DNA from: Candidatus Dojkabacteria bacterium CG_4_10_14_0_2_um_filter_Dojkabacteria_WS6_41_15
GTDB lineage: Bacteria > Patescibacteriota > Dojkabacteria > GCA-002793355
DNA: 5,801 nucleotides
Reading direction: 5' to 3'
Assembly (NCBI GenBank): GCA_002793355.1
Contig: PFQB01000020.1
Span: 1-5,801 of the forward strand
This document shows, one piece after another, positions 1-5,163 of this stretch. Each line of letters begins with the position of its first letter. The stretch's first letter is position 1. A program made the translations under genes and the position numbers. A model generated the notes under the pieces. That model was not told where the DNA came from, did not search any database, and was given only the letters and a program-made list of their open reading frames with translations.

Positions 1-62
1 GCAGTTAAATTACTGCTCCATTATCTCATGTTCTTGCATTTTTCCCCAGGCCCTAGGTTGCA

Positions 63-91
63 TTGACTGTAACGCAAGACTGACGTACAAT
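63..91 (+). promoter_or_regulatory. Sigma70-type promoter for the rny leader
   Basis: TTGACT (63-68) and TACAAT (86-91) are separated by exactly 17 bp. Each box matches the sigma70 consensus at five of six positions. The transcription start would be expected at about 97-99, some 275 nt before the RNase Y start codon. No gene lies between, so the transcript is either a long 5' leader of rny or a separate small RNA. The boxes are seen directly; activity is inferred. Confidence 0.6.
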
Positions 92-312
92 TCACTTAGG
101 GATATATAGATTGTTGTGGATTCCAGAGGAAAGTTCCTCAAGAATGATTCCTTCCGCTAGAAAATAGCGTGGGTTTTAGGTTAGGGAATCTATAACCGTT
201 TCGGCAAACCGCGTAAATTCCGCCGATACTTGAAGATTGAACGTACAGATATGAATAAAACAGTGCTCAACGTGTTAGTTGATCTACGTGTGTAGAAACG
301 TTCGCTATTATC

Positions 313-333
313 GATACATAAAGTTTATGTATC
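313..333. repeat. Perfect 10+10 bp palindrome before rny
   Basis: Arms GATACATAAA (313-322) and TTTATGTATC (324-333) are perfect reverse complements around a single central G. On DNA it resembles an operator for a dimeric repressor. In RNA it would form a hairpin about 40 nt before the start codon. No T-run follows, so it is not an intrinsic terminator. A weak promoter-like pair overlaps it (TTTATG 324-329, 16 bp, TACAAA 346-351), which would suit an operator. The symmetry is certain; the role is not known. Confidence 0.6.
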
Positions 334-358
334 CGTGAAAATCCCTACAAAATAAATT

Positions 359-367
359 TGTTTATAC
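359..367 (+). promoter_or_regulatory. Weak extended -10-like element just before rny ATG
   Basis: TG at 359-360 followed by T and TTATAC (362-367) resembles the TGn-extended -10 elements seen before the hydrolase and CAP genes here. It lies 5 nt before the ATG at 373 and has no -35 partner. If active it would give a leaderless rny transcript as an alternative to the long leader from the upstream promoter. The match is poorer than at 2291 and 3080, so this is a tentative call. Confidence 0.25.
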
Positions 368-372
368 ACAGC

Positions 373-1887
373 ATGACGTGGTTAATCGTTCTACTTGCTA
401 TTACCACTTTAGGTGGGGCGGCAGCAGCAGGGTATTTTATGCAAGCACTCGCAAAAGAGCGTACTTCTTTTAAATCGCAGTCGCAGGACAAGGTAAAAGA
501 AGTTGCCAAGCAGTTATTGCAAAATAAGTATAAAGAGGCAGACGAAGAAGCTCAACAGCTTCGTAATCAAGCGAAGCAGTTCTACGATCGTCTAAAGAGC
601 CAATTTCAGGCTCAACAGAGCGCCTTAGAAGCCAAAGAGAAGCTACTAGAAGAACAACGAAAGCATGTTGCGGACAAAGAAGTTAGTTTGGTGAAGAAAG
701 ATGAAGAAGTGGCCGAAACTCGAAAAGATCTTATGGTCAAACTTGAGAAGATTGCCGGAATGAGCAAAGAAGAAGTCCAGAAAGTATACATGAAAGAGTT
801 CGAGGCCAGCCTGGTTTCGTACAAAGCGAAGAAGATTTCTGACATCGAAAAAGAGATAAAATTAACTGCAGAAGATCAAGCACGAGAATTGATTGTTGAC
901 GCAATGCAAAGTGTCGCTACCGAATATGTTGACGAAATTACCGTCAGTACGATTGAAATTGGTAACGAAGAAATCAAGGGTAAGATTATCGGAAAAGAGG
1001 GGCGAAACATTCGTGCCTTTGAAAAGATTACCGGAGTTGATGTAATTATTGATGAATCACCTACATCTATAGGGCTGTCCTCGTACGACGGAGTTCGAAG
1101 AGAAATTGCCCGAATGGCATTGGAGCGATTGATTAAAGATGGCCGAATTCACCCCATTGCAATCGAAGAGCACTACGCCAAAGCGAAGAAAGATGTTATT
1201 CAAGAGCTTGAAAAGACCGGTAAAATGATGGCTGAGAAGGCTAACTGGTTCGACATGCCGGTAGAGTTAATCCCAATTATTGGTCGTTTGAAGTATCGAC
1301 GAAGCAAAGGGCAGAATATGGTTGAGCATACACTTGAAGTTATGGAAATTGCCGAATATATCGCACGTGAATTGAAAGCTGATGTAAATATGGTCCTTCG
1401 AGCAGCATTATTGCATGATATTGGTAAAGTTCTTACCACCAAGGTAAAGAAACCGCATCATCATATTAGTGGTGATGTTGCCCGTAAATACGGCCTAGAC
1501 GAGATGACCGTGAATGCAATCGAAGCACATCACGAAGATATCGAACCAAAGAGTGTCGAAGCGGTTATTATGAAGATTGCAGACGCAGCTTCCGGTGCCC
1601 GCTCGGGTGCTCGTAAAGAAAATGTTGAAGATTACGTCGAAAGAATAGAAAACCTGGAGAAGACCGCTTACGAAGTTGCAGGCGATGCTGCAGAGGAAGT
1701 CTTCGCAGTTCGTGCAGGTCGCGAGCTTCGCGTTATGGTGAAACCAAGCCAAATTAGCGATGAAGCAGCCATGGTGCTGGCGCAGAATATCGCCAAGAAG
1801 ATCGATGAAACGGGCGTTTTCCCTGGAATTGTGAACGTTGTGGTAGTTCGTGAACTTCGTGCCCACGCAAGTTCGGGCAATTCTTAA
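373..1887 (+). CDS. rny: Ribonuclease Y
   Basis: RNase Y is a membrane-anchored endoribonuclease that starts mRNA decay. Counting from the ATG at 373 (504 aa), the order is: N-terminal membrane helix (residues ~2-25, ending in a Gly/Ala stretch), a long charged coiled coil (~30-165), a KH RNA-binding domain with its GKEG loop at ~207-210, and an HD phosphohydrolase domain with the metal-binding HD pair at ~348-349 (LLHDIGK) and a further HHED at ~386-389. Length and domain order match the family, about 520 aa in Bacillus subtilis. A TTG five codons upstream (358) is in frame, but ATG gives a cleaner membrane anchor and neither start has a Shine-Dalgarno site. The gene is preceded by a long gene-free leader and followed after 9 bp by the HU promoter, with no terminator between. 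Identification is near certain; the exact start is less so. Confidence 0.96.
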   Translation: MTWLIVLLAITTLGGAAAAGYFMQALAKERTSFKSQSQDKVKEVAKQLLQNKYKEADEEAQQLRNQAKQFYDRLKSQFQAQQSALEAKEKLLEEQRKHVADKEVSLVKKDEEVAETRKDLMVKLEKIAGMSKEEVQKVYMKEFEASLVSYKAKKISDIEKEIKLTAEDQARELIVDAMQSVATEYVDEITVSTIEIGNEEIKGKIIGKEGRNIRAFEKITGVDVIIDESPTSIGLSSYDGVRREIARMALERLIKDGRIHPIAIEEHYAKAKKDVIQELEKTGKMMAEKANWFDMPVELIPIIGRLKYRRSKGQNMVEHTLEVMEIAEYIARELKADVNMVLRAALLHDIGKVLTTKVKKPHHHISGDVARKYGLDEMTVNAIEAHHEDIEPKSVEAVIMKIADAASGARSGARKENVEDYVERIENLEKTAYEVAGDAAEEVFAVRAGRELRVMVKPSQISDEAAMVLAQNIAKKIDETGVFPGIVNVVVVRELRAHASSGNS

Positions 1888-1896
1888 ACACAACGC

Positions 1897-1925
1897 TTGA
1901 CAAAGTGCCAAATCTGCACTATAAC
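1897..1925 (+). promoter_or_regulatory. Sigma70 promoter of the HU gene
   Basis: A perfect -35 box TTGACA (1897-1902) lies 17 bp before TATAAC (1920-1925), five of six matches. The start is expected at about 1931-1933, giving a leader of roughly 24 nt that carries the Shine-Dalgarno site. The -35 box begins 9 bp after the rny stop codon, so HU can be expressed independently of rny. Such a near-consensus promoter fits an abundant nucleoid protein. Confidence 0.82.
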
Positions 1926-1940
1926 TTAAAAAACAAACAT

Positions 1941-1946
1941 AGGAGG
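1941..1946 (+). promoter_or_regulatory. Shine-Dalgarno site of HU
   Basis: AGGAGG sits 9 nt before the ATG at 1956 and fixes that start. An in-frame GTG at 1905 would give 17 extra residues, but it lies inside the promoter spacer and cannot be used from this promoter. This is the only strong Shine-Dalgarno site found directly before a gene in this window. Confidence 0.9.
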
Positions 1947-1955
1947 AAATGTAAC

Positions 1956-2228
1956 ATGACCAAAGCACAACTCTTCAGCATGCTTGCCGATAAGACAGGT
2001 ATGTCCAAGAAGCAGTCGAAGGCCGCAGTCGAAGGATTTATTGATGTTGTTACTGCATCCTTGAAAAAGGGTGAACCAGTAACCATCACTGGATTCGGCA
2101 AGTTTTCTGTCGGACATCTAAAGGCACGAAAGCAAGTCGTTCCACGATCCAAGACCGTTGTCAACGTTCCTGCACGAAACGTTCCACGATTCAAAGCTGG
2201 TAAGCAGCTTCGTGAAGCTGTAAGGTAG
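1956..2228 (+). CDS. HU family DNA-binding protein
   Basis: This is a 90-residue histone-like protein, exactly the length of Escherichia coli HU. It binds and bends DNA as a dimer to organise the nucleoid. Visible hallmarks are the N-terminal helical dimerisation part (~1-40), the GFGKF motif (46-50), the beta-arm with the DNA-intercalating proline at position 63, and the C-terminal VPxFKAGKxL segment (76-85). The arm tip is unusual: the common RNPxTG signature is replaced by VVPRSK, so Pro63 is kept but Arg61 and Asn62 are Val. Many Lys/Arg residues make it strongly basic. It has its own promoter and terminator, so it is a single-gene unit. It could be HU or a sequence-specific IHF-like member; the sequence alone favours a homodimeric HU. 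Confidence 0.95.
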   Translation: MTKAQLFSMLADKTGMSKKQSKAAVEGFIDVVTASLKKGEPVTITGFGKFSVGHLKARKQVVPRSKTVVNVPARNVPRFKAGKQLREAVR

Positions 2229-2258
2229 TTCGTATAGGTACTAACTATTTACAGTACG

Positions 2259-2290
2259 AAGAGGGGGGAAGTCCCCCTCTTTTTTATTTT
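2259..2290 (+). terminator. Rho-independent terminator of HU
   Basis: AAGAGGGGG (2259-2267) pairs with CCCCCTCTT (2273-2281) over 9 bp around the loop GAAGT. A T-rich tail of six T, one A and five T follows within 2280-2291. It lies 30 bp after the HU stop codon and is a textbook intrinsic terminator. Its T-tail runs straight into the putative -10 of the hydrolase gene. Confidence 0.95.
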
Positions 2291-2299
2291 TGTTGTAAT
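2291..2299 (+). promoter_or_regulatory. Extended -10 promoter, predicted leaderless start
   Basis: TG (2291-2292), one T and TGTAAT (2294-2299) form a TGn-extended -10 element, five of six matches to TATAAT. It ends exactly 6 nt before the ATG at 2306, so transcription would begin at or next to the A of the start codon. No -35 box is visible at the right distance (the place is taken by the terminator stem) and no Shine-Dalgarno site precedes the ATG. The element has the same form and spacing as the one before the CAP gene. Confidence 0.5.
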
Positions 2300-2305
2300 T
2301 CATAG

Positions 2306-2980
2306 ATGAACAAAGTACTTGTAACTATTCCAGGTTTCCGTGGGTACTCTGATGAAGTTCAGTTTCTTGCAATTGAGAAAAAATTATTGCCATTTGGTGT
2401 TGAGACTGTTCGGATGAATTGGCCATATTGGAATGTTGACATGAAACGCTATTTAATGTCAGAGACACTAGCTTCAGCTAAGAAAATAATTACAGAGCTA
2501 CTGAATAAAGGGAATGAAGTTGTGGTAATGGGAGAATCCCTTGGTGGCGTTATTGCTACAATAATTGCTTCTCAGTTTAATATAACTGGACTTGTTTTAG
2601 TGGTTACTCCATACGGATTTATGCGCAATGACGATATGGAGGAGCGCCAAGCGAAATGGAAAGCTCTTGGCTATGTTGAGTACACAAGCAAGAGTACTGG
2701 AGTCGTTACTAGAGTACCTTACAGTTTTGCCGAAGATGCCTTAACATATAACGGTCTTGACTATATAGATAAAGTGACTGCGAAAATATCCTTTATTGTA
2801 TCTCCAGACGATAAGAGTGTGCCCATAAGTGCGACCAAGCAACTGTTTGATGCAACCAACTCGCCAAAAGAGTGGGTAGAATTTGCAGGCATGGAGCACA
2901 CCTATCGCTATCAAGCAGAATACCTGGAAAAAGTTGTTGATAAAGTCGTAGAACTGACAAAAGTATACTTTAGACTTTAG
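2306..2980 (+). CDS. Alpha/beta hydrolase, substrate unknown
   Basis: A 224-aa protein with the pattern of a small cytoplasmic alpha/beta hydrolase and no signal peptide. The first strand (KVLVTIPGF, 3-11) ends in the usual oxyanion-hole region. The nucleophile elbow GESLG (76-80) places the catalytic Ser at 78. Asp169 in SPDDKSVP (166-173) and His198 in GMEHTY (195-200) complete the triad in the canonical order. The segment between ~103 and 155 is a small lid-like insertion. The family includes esterases, lipases and peptidase-like enzymes, and the sequence does not tell which. It is a single-gene unit starting right after the HU terminator, with a predicted leaderless transcript. Its stop codon lies inside the first arm of a 15-bp hairpin. 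Confidence 0.88.
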   Translation: MNKVLVTIPGFRGYSDEVQFLAIEKKLLPFGVETVRMNWPYWNVDMKRYLMSETLASAKKIITELLNKGNEVVVMGESLGGVIATIIASQFNITGLVLVVTPYGFMRNDDMEERQAKWKALGYVEYTSKSTGVVTRVPYSFAEDALTYNGLDYIDKVTAKISFIVSPDDKSVPISATKQLFDATNSPKEWVEFAGMEHTYRYQAEYLEKVVDKVVELTKVYFRL

Positions 2981-3007
2981 CCTTTAATCTTTAAAGGCTA
3001 AAGTCTA
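2971..3007. repeat. 15-bp perfect hairpin over the hydrolase stop codon
   Basis: Positions 2971-2985 and 2993-3007 are perfect reverse complements (core AGCCTTT / AAAGGCT) around a 7-nt loop AATCTTT. The hydrolase stop TAG (2978-2980) is in the left arm. No run of T follows, so it is not a classic intrinsic terminator. It could protect the mRNA 3' end, pause RNA polymerase, or belong to a repeat family together with the hairpins that follow. Confidence 0.85.
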
Positions 3008-3071
3008 TTGCGTAGCAATACAAGCCTTTTAATGCAAAGCTTTGCTTCACGAAGTGAAGACGTCCGAAGGG
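3007..3071. repeat. Cluster of mini-hairpins with GNA loops
   Basis: Directly after the 15-bp hairpin come ATTGC-GTA-GCAAT (3007-3019), the 12-bp perfect palindrome GCAAAGCTTTGC (3034-3045), CTTCAC-GAA-GTGAAG (3045-3059) and a short TCC-GAA-GGG (3063-3071, one T-G pair). The three looped hairpins share a three-base GNA loop closed by a C-G pair, a form known from short DNA oligomers to be unusually stable. The cluster fills the spacer up to the CAP-gene promoter and has no reading frame of note. Confidence 0.75.
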
Positions 3072-3079
3072 TGTGAAGG

Positions 3080-3088
3080 TGTTATAAT
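3080..3088 (+). promoter_or_regulatory. Consensus extended -10 promoter, predicted leaderless start
   Basis: TG (3080-3081), one T and a perfect TATAAT (3083-3088) form a full extended -10. It ends 6 nt before the ATG at 3095, so the expected transcription start falls on or beside the start codon. No convincing -35 is visible. The purine-rich GAAGGTG (3075-3081) is too far upstream (13 nt) to be a normal Shine-Dalgarno site and overlaps the promoter itself. Confidence 0.65.
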
Positions 3089-3094
3089 CATTTC

Positions 3095-4381
3095 ATGCTC
3101 AGAACCCTCCTCCGATTAATCACTGTACTGTTGCTTTCAATAGTATTGGTCGCACGCTTTGGAGCTCCAGCTCTCTTGGCATCAGAAATTTCTAGCACGT
3201 ACCTAGTCGAGCAGGCAAATCATGACCGTCAAGAAGAAGGGCTAAATCCACTCAAATATAATAAAAAGCTTGAGCGTGCCGCGTTCCTTAAGGCAGAAAA
3301 CATGTTGAAGCAGCAGTATTGGGCTCATTATGGTCCTAATAAGGAAAGCCCTTGGCAATTTATTTTACAATCCGGCTACACCTACGCTTATGCGGGCGAG
3401 AATCTTGCAAAAGGGTTTAGCGATTCACAATCCGTACACGATGCCTGGATGGCTAGCCCGACACATCGTGCGAATATCATGGACGCGCAATTCCAAGAAG
3501 TTGGTATTGCTGTGGTGAAGGGAAAACTGCTTGGTTCTGATGTCTTTTTGGTCGTTCAAATGTTTGGTAGTCCGACATACCAATCGCCTTCAGGGACGCA
3601 GAAGAATCCGAAGCTAAATATCGAATATCCTCGTGACGGGGATATTCTAGAGGATGGCATCACTGACATTAAAGGTTCGGCAACCGATTTATCAGACCCT
3701 GCGGTGACGTTGTATCTAAACAAAACGCTTTTGGGAAGTACGCAGGTGACTAACTCGATCTTTTCACTGACATCACCCTTAACCGCGGCCCAAGGCGATC
3801 AGACAATAGTAGCAAAAGCAGTGGGAGTAGGCGATATATTTATAACCGATAGTGTTGTTGTAACGATTATCAATAGCAAGACCGAAGCTATTGGAATTTC
3901 TAAAACCTGTATTACAAGTAAACAGCGTACTGCTGATATTTTGGTGTCTTACGAATGTCAGCGAGTAAACACCGGTTTCACAGCTACGATTGGCAGTACC
4001 CGTTTTACACAAGGGGCGAATGAAAGAGAAATATCGATTCCTCTTAACAGTCTTCCAAAAGAAAATGCTAAGGTAATACTTACTGTGTTATTTGAGAACG
4101 GTGCTTCTTCTGCCTTTTCCAGCACGCTTTCCGAATTGGGCCGCGGAAAAACCGATGTAACAAGTGCAGGAACTACCGAAAGTTCGTTCAAATTTCCAAA
4201 CATTAACGTAAGAAATTGGGTGTTTGGTGTTTTTGGCTTGGCCTTCGTTCTGCTTGCGTTATATGCTGGAGAATTGGCGTATAAACGGCAATTGCTTACA
4301 CACCGCTTCGAGTTAATGTCTTTCATCTTGTTTCTTGGTATTTTGTTGATTACGTTTAATTTTGGCTTTGTGAGAGTATGA
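3095..4381 (+). CDS. Secreted CAP (SCP/PR1, YkwD-like) protein with C-terminal membrane hairpin
   Basis: A 428-aa cell-surface protein. Residues 1-30 look like a signal peptide: two Arg, a Leu/Ile/Val core, then a PALLAS cleavage region. Residues ~34-160 form a CAP domain with the usual cleft residues His78 (YWAH), Glu102 (AGENLAKGF) and His124 (SPTHRANIM), followed by EVGIAVV. Residues ~172-258 read as an Ig-like beta-sandwich (start IEYPRDGDI, end VVVTI). Residues ~262-345 form a second beta-rich part with Cys272 and Cys288, a possible disulfide. Two membrane helices follow (~373-393, ~407-425), joined by a short basic loop (KRQLLTHR), consistent with a cytoplasmic loop and an outside CAP domain. 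Bacterial CAP proteins have few assigned activities, so no reaction is claimed. The gene overlaps the next one by four bases (ATGA), implying translational coupling. Confidence 0.88.
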   Translation: MLRTLLRLITVLLLSIVLVARFGAPALLASEISSTYLVEQANHDRQEEGLNPLKYNKKLERAAFLKAENMLKQQYWAHYGPNKESPWQFILQSGYTYAYAGENLAKGFSDSQSVHDAWMASPTHRANIMDAQFQEVGIAVVKGKLLGSDVFLVVQMFGSPTYQSPSGTQKNPKLNIEYPRDGDILEDGITDIKGSATDLSDPAVTLYLNKTLLGSTQVTNSIFSLTSPLTAAQGDQTIVAKAVGVGDIFITDSVVVTIINSKTEAIGISKTCITSKQRTADILVSYECQRVNTGFTATIGSTRFTQGANEREISIPLNSLPKENAKVILTVLFENGASSAFSSTLSELGRGKTDVTSAGTTESSFKFPNINVRNWVFGVFGLAFVLLALYAGELAYKRQLLTHRFELMSFILFLGILLITFNFGFVRV

Positions 4382-5061
4382 TCGAATACAATATTCCTTT
4401 GGTAGTTGCAACTGTTGTATGGATTGCGGTGGTCTGGCGCTGGATGTTACCTCTCTTGTCTATGCCCATTGCAAAAATAAAAAGGGAATTTGTTTTGTTT
4501 CTTAGTATTCTTGGGAGTGTTAGCTTGGTGGTAGAATGGTGTACACGGCAGGATATGCGGTTGGTTTCAATGATTTCGCTGTTGTCTTTTGTGAGTATTG
4601 CTCTCGGTATGGTAGTGCTTCTTCGTAGGTTAGATTATTATATTGAGGAATTACTTCAAGAACTTTTTGTTCTGGCAGTAAGTAGTGCTGGCGTTAGTCT
4701 GGTCACCAGTATTTGGTATTGGGGAATTGCGAGCAACTTCTCTTTGGTATTTTTGCGCATAATTGTCGTAAGTATTCCACTTATTTTGTTTGCGATTTCG
4801 TGGTTGGTTGCAAAGCAACGTCACAGTCTGTGGTCTGCTGGAATATATGTACTACTAGTGGCGATTAAATGGTTAACGTTTTCGTATTGGGGAATTTGGA
4901 CCATTATTCTCTTACTACTTTATAGTACGTTAGTGGGGTATGTTGCGAACTGGATGATGACTACAACGTATGCAGAAAAAGTACTTGCCTGGAACGTTGC
5001 TCCTGCAAAAGTGTGGGGAATATTGGTAATTAGTGCGGGAATGCTGGTAATCTTCTTCTAA
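4378..5061 (+). CDS. Polytopic membrane protein of unknown function
   Basis: A 227-aa very hydrophobic protein with about eight predicted membrane helices, roughly at 6-28, 37-54, 61-82, 94-115, 121-145, 150-167, 169-192 and 211-227. Trp is frequent and only short charged loops are visible (KIKRE at 33-37, RRLDYYIEE at 83-91, KQRH at 146-149). No transporter, enzyme or two-component motif is recognised. The start ATG overlaps the CAP-gene stop (ATGA) and no separate promoter or Shine-Dalgarno site is needed, so it is probably made by re-initiation on the same mRNA. This suggests that it works with the CAP protein, whose C-terminal helices could pack against it; that is inference. The stop codon opens directly into a heptad-repeat spacer. 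Confidence 0.82.
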   Translation: MIEYNIPLVVATVVWIAVVWRWMLPLLSMPIAKIKREFVLFLSILGSVSLVVEWCTRQDMRLVSMISLLSFVSIALGMVVLLRRLDYYIEELLQELFVLAVSSAGVSLVTSIWYWGIASNFSLVFLRIIVVSIPLILFAISWLVAKQRHSLWSAGIYVLLVAIKWLTFSYWGIWTIILLLLYSTLVGYVANWMMTTTYAEKVLAWNVAPAKVWGILVISAGMLVIFF

Positions 5062-5163
5062 TTAACTCTTAGCTACTAACTATTAACTATTAACTGCTAA
5101 CGTCAAACTAAGAGCCTAAAACTAAGAACTAATAGCTAGTAGTTCTTAGTTAGTAGTTAGCAG
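5059..5163. repeat. Heptad-repeat spacer between convergent genes
   Basis: The whole gap between the membrane-protein stop and the greA stop can be read in a 7-bp register. From 5066 to 5163 there are 14 units, preceded by one degenerate unit that contains the stop codon (5059-5065). Units starting at 5073, 5080, 5087 and 5094 fit CTRYTAA. Those at 5108, 5122, 5129 and 5136 are variants beginning CTA. The last two (5150, 5157) are the reverse complement of the same motif, so the array turns around in the middle. The units at 5101 and 5115 fit poorly. Heptanucleotide tandem repeats (STRR) are known from cyanobacteria; no link to them is claimed. Confidence 0.75.
5120..5151. terminator. 12-bp hairpin, possible two-way terminator
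   Basis: AACTAAGAACTA (5120-5131) pairs perfectly with TAGTTCTTAGTT (5140-5151) around an 8-nt loop. More distant units can add imperfect pairing, for example CTGCTAA (5094) with TTAGCAG (5157). It lies between two converging genes, where a terminator for both directions is expected. The stem is A/T-rich and no T-run follows on either strand, so termination would be weak or depend on factors. The pairing is seen directly; the role is inferred. Confidence 0.45.

Larger units (their letters stand above)
98..372 (+). promoter_or_regulatory. Candidate structured 5' leader (or small RNA) upstream of rny
   Basis: This gene-free stretch lies between the predicted start near 98 and the RNase Y start codon. 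Its longest-range stem is TATAGATT (105-112) with AATCTATA (187-194), 8 bp. It encloses a hairpin with stem GAGGA/TCCTC (126-130/135-139) and one with CGCTA/TAGCG (155-159/165-169, loop GAAAA). Further stems are TCGGC/GCCGA (201-205/222-226), CTAC/GTAG (284-287/292-295) and the palindrome at 313-333. No U-rich terminator is visible before 373, so read-through into rny is likely. Only very short reading frames exist here. It does not match tRNA, tmRNA, RNase P RNA or SRP RNA by motif. Long structured leaders that allow self-control are known for the unrelated mRNA-decay enzyme RNase E; self-control by RNase Y here is inference. Confidence 0.4.

Noticed and set aside
51..101. Stem CCCTAGG (51-57) with CTTAGGG (95-101) enclosing TTGC/GCAA
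   Set aside because: It spans the promoter at 63-91 and would not be in the transcript from that promoter; a DNA or upstream-RNA structure cannot be excluded but is not needed.
185..295. Open frame of 36 codons with basic, protein-like content
   Set aside because: It has no ATG or GTG start until 251 (14 codons left) and no Shine-Dalgarno site; its only other start is a TTG at 230. It lies in the structured leader.
98..340. RNase P RNA or tmRNA (GAGGAAAGT at 126-134, TGGATTC at 117-123)
   Set aside because: The partner motifs are missing: no ACAGAA/GGCTTA part of RNase P RNA, no GGTTCRANTCC T-arm, tag frame or CCA end of tmRNA.
1905..1955. GTG start giving HU a 17-residue extension
   Set aside because: The GTG lies between the -35 and -10 boxes, and AGGAGG points to the ATG at 1956, which gives the standard 90 aa.
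1495..1968. 157-codon frame on the - strand
   Set aside because: It is antisense to the conserved HD domain of RNase Y, has no domain logic and no start signals; a codon-bias shadow.
3330..3518. 62-codon + strand frame inside the CAP gene
   Set aside because: It overlaps the conserved CAP domain in another frame and has no Shine-Dalgarno site or recognisable motif.
5059..5163. CRISPR array
   Set aside because: The repeated units are 7 bp with no spacers and no cas genes nearby; this is a short tandem repeat.
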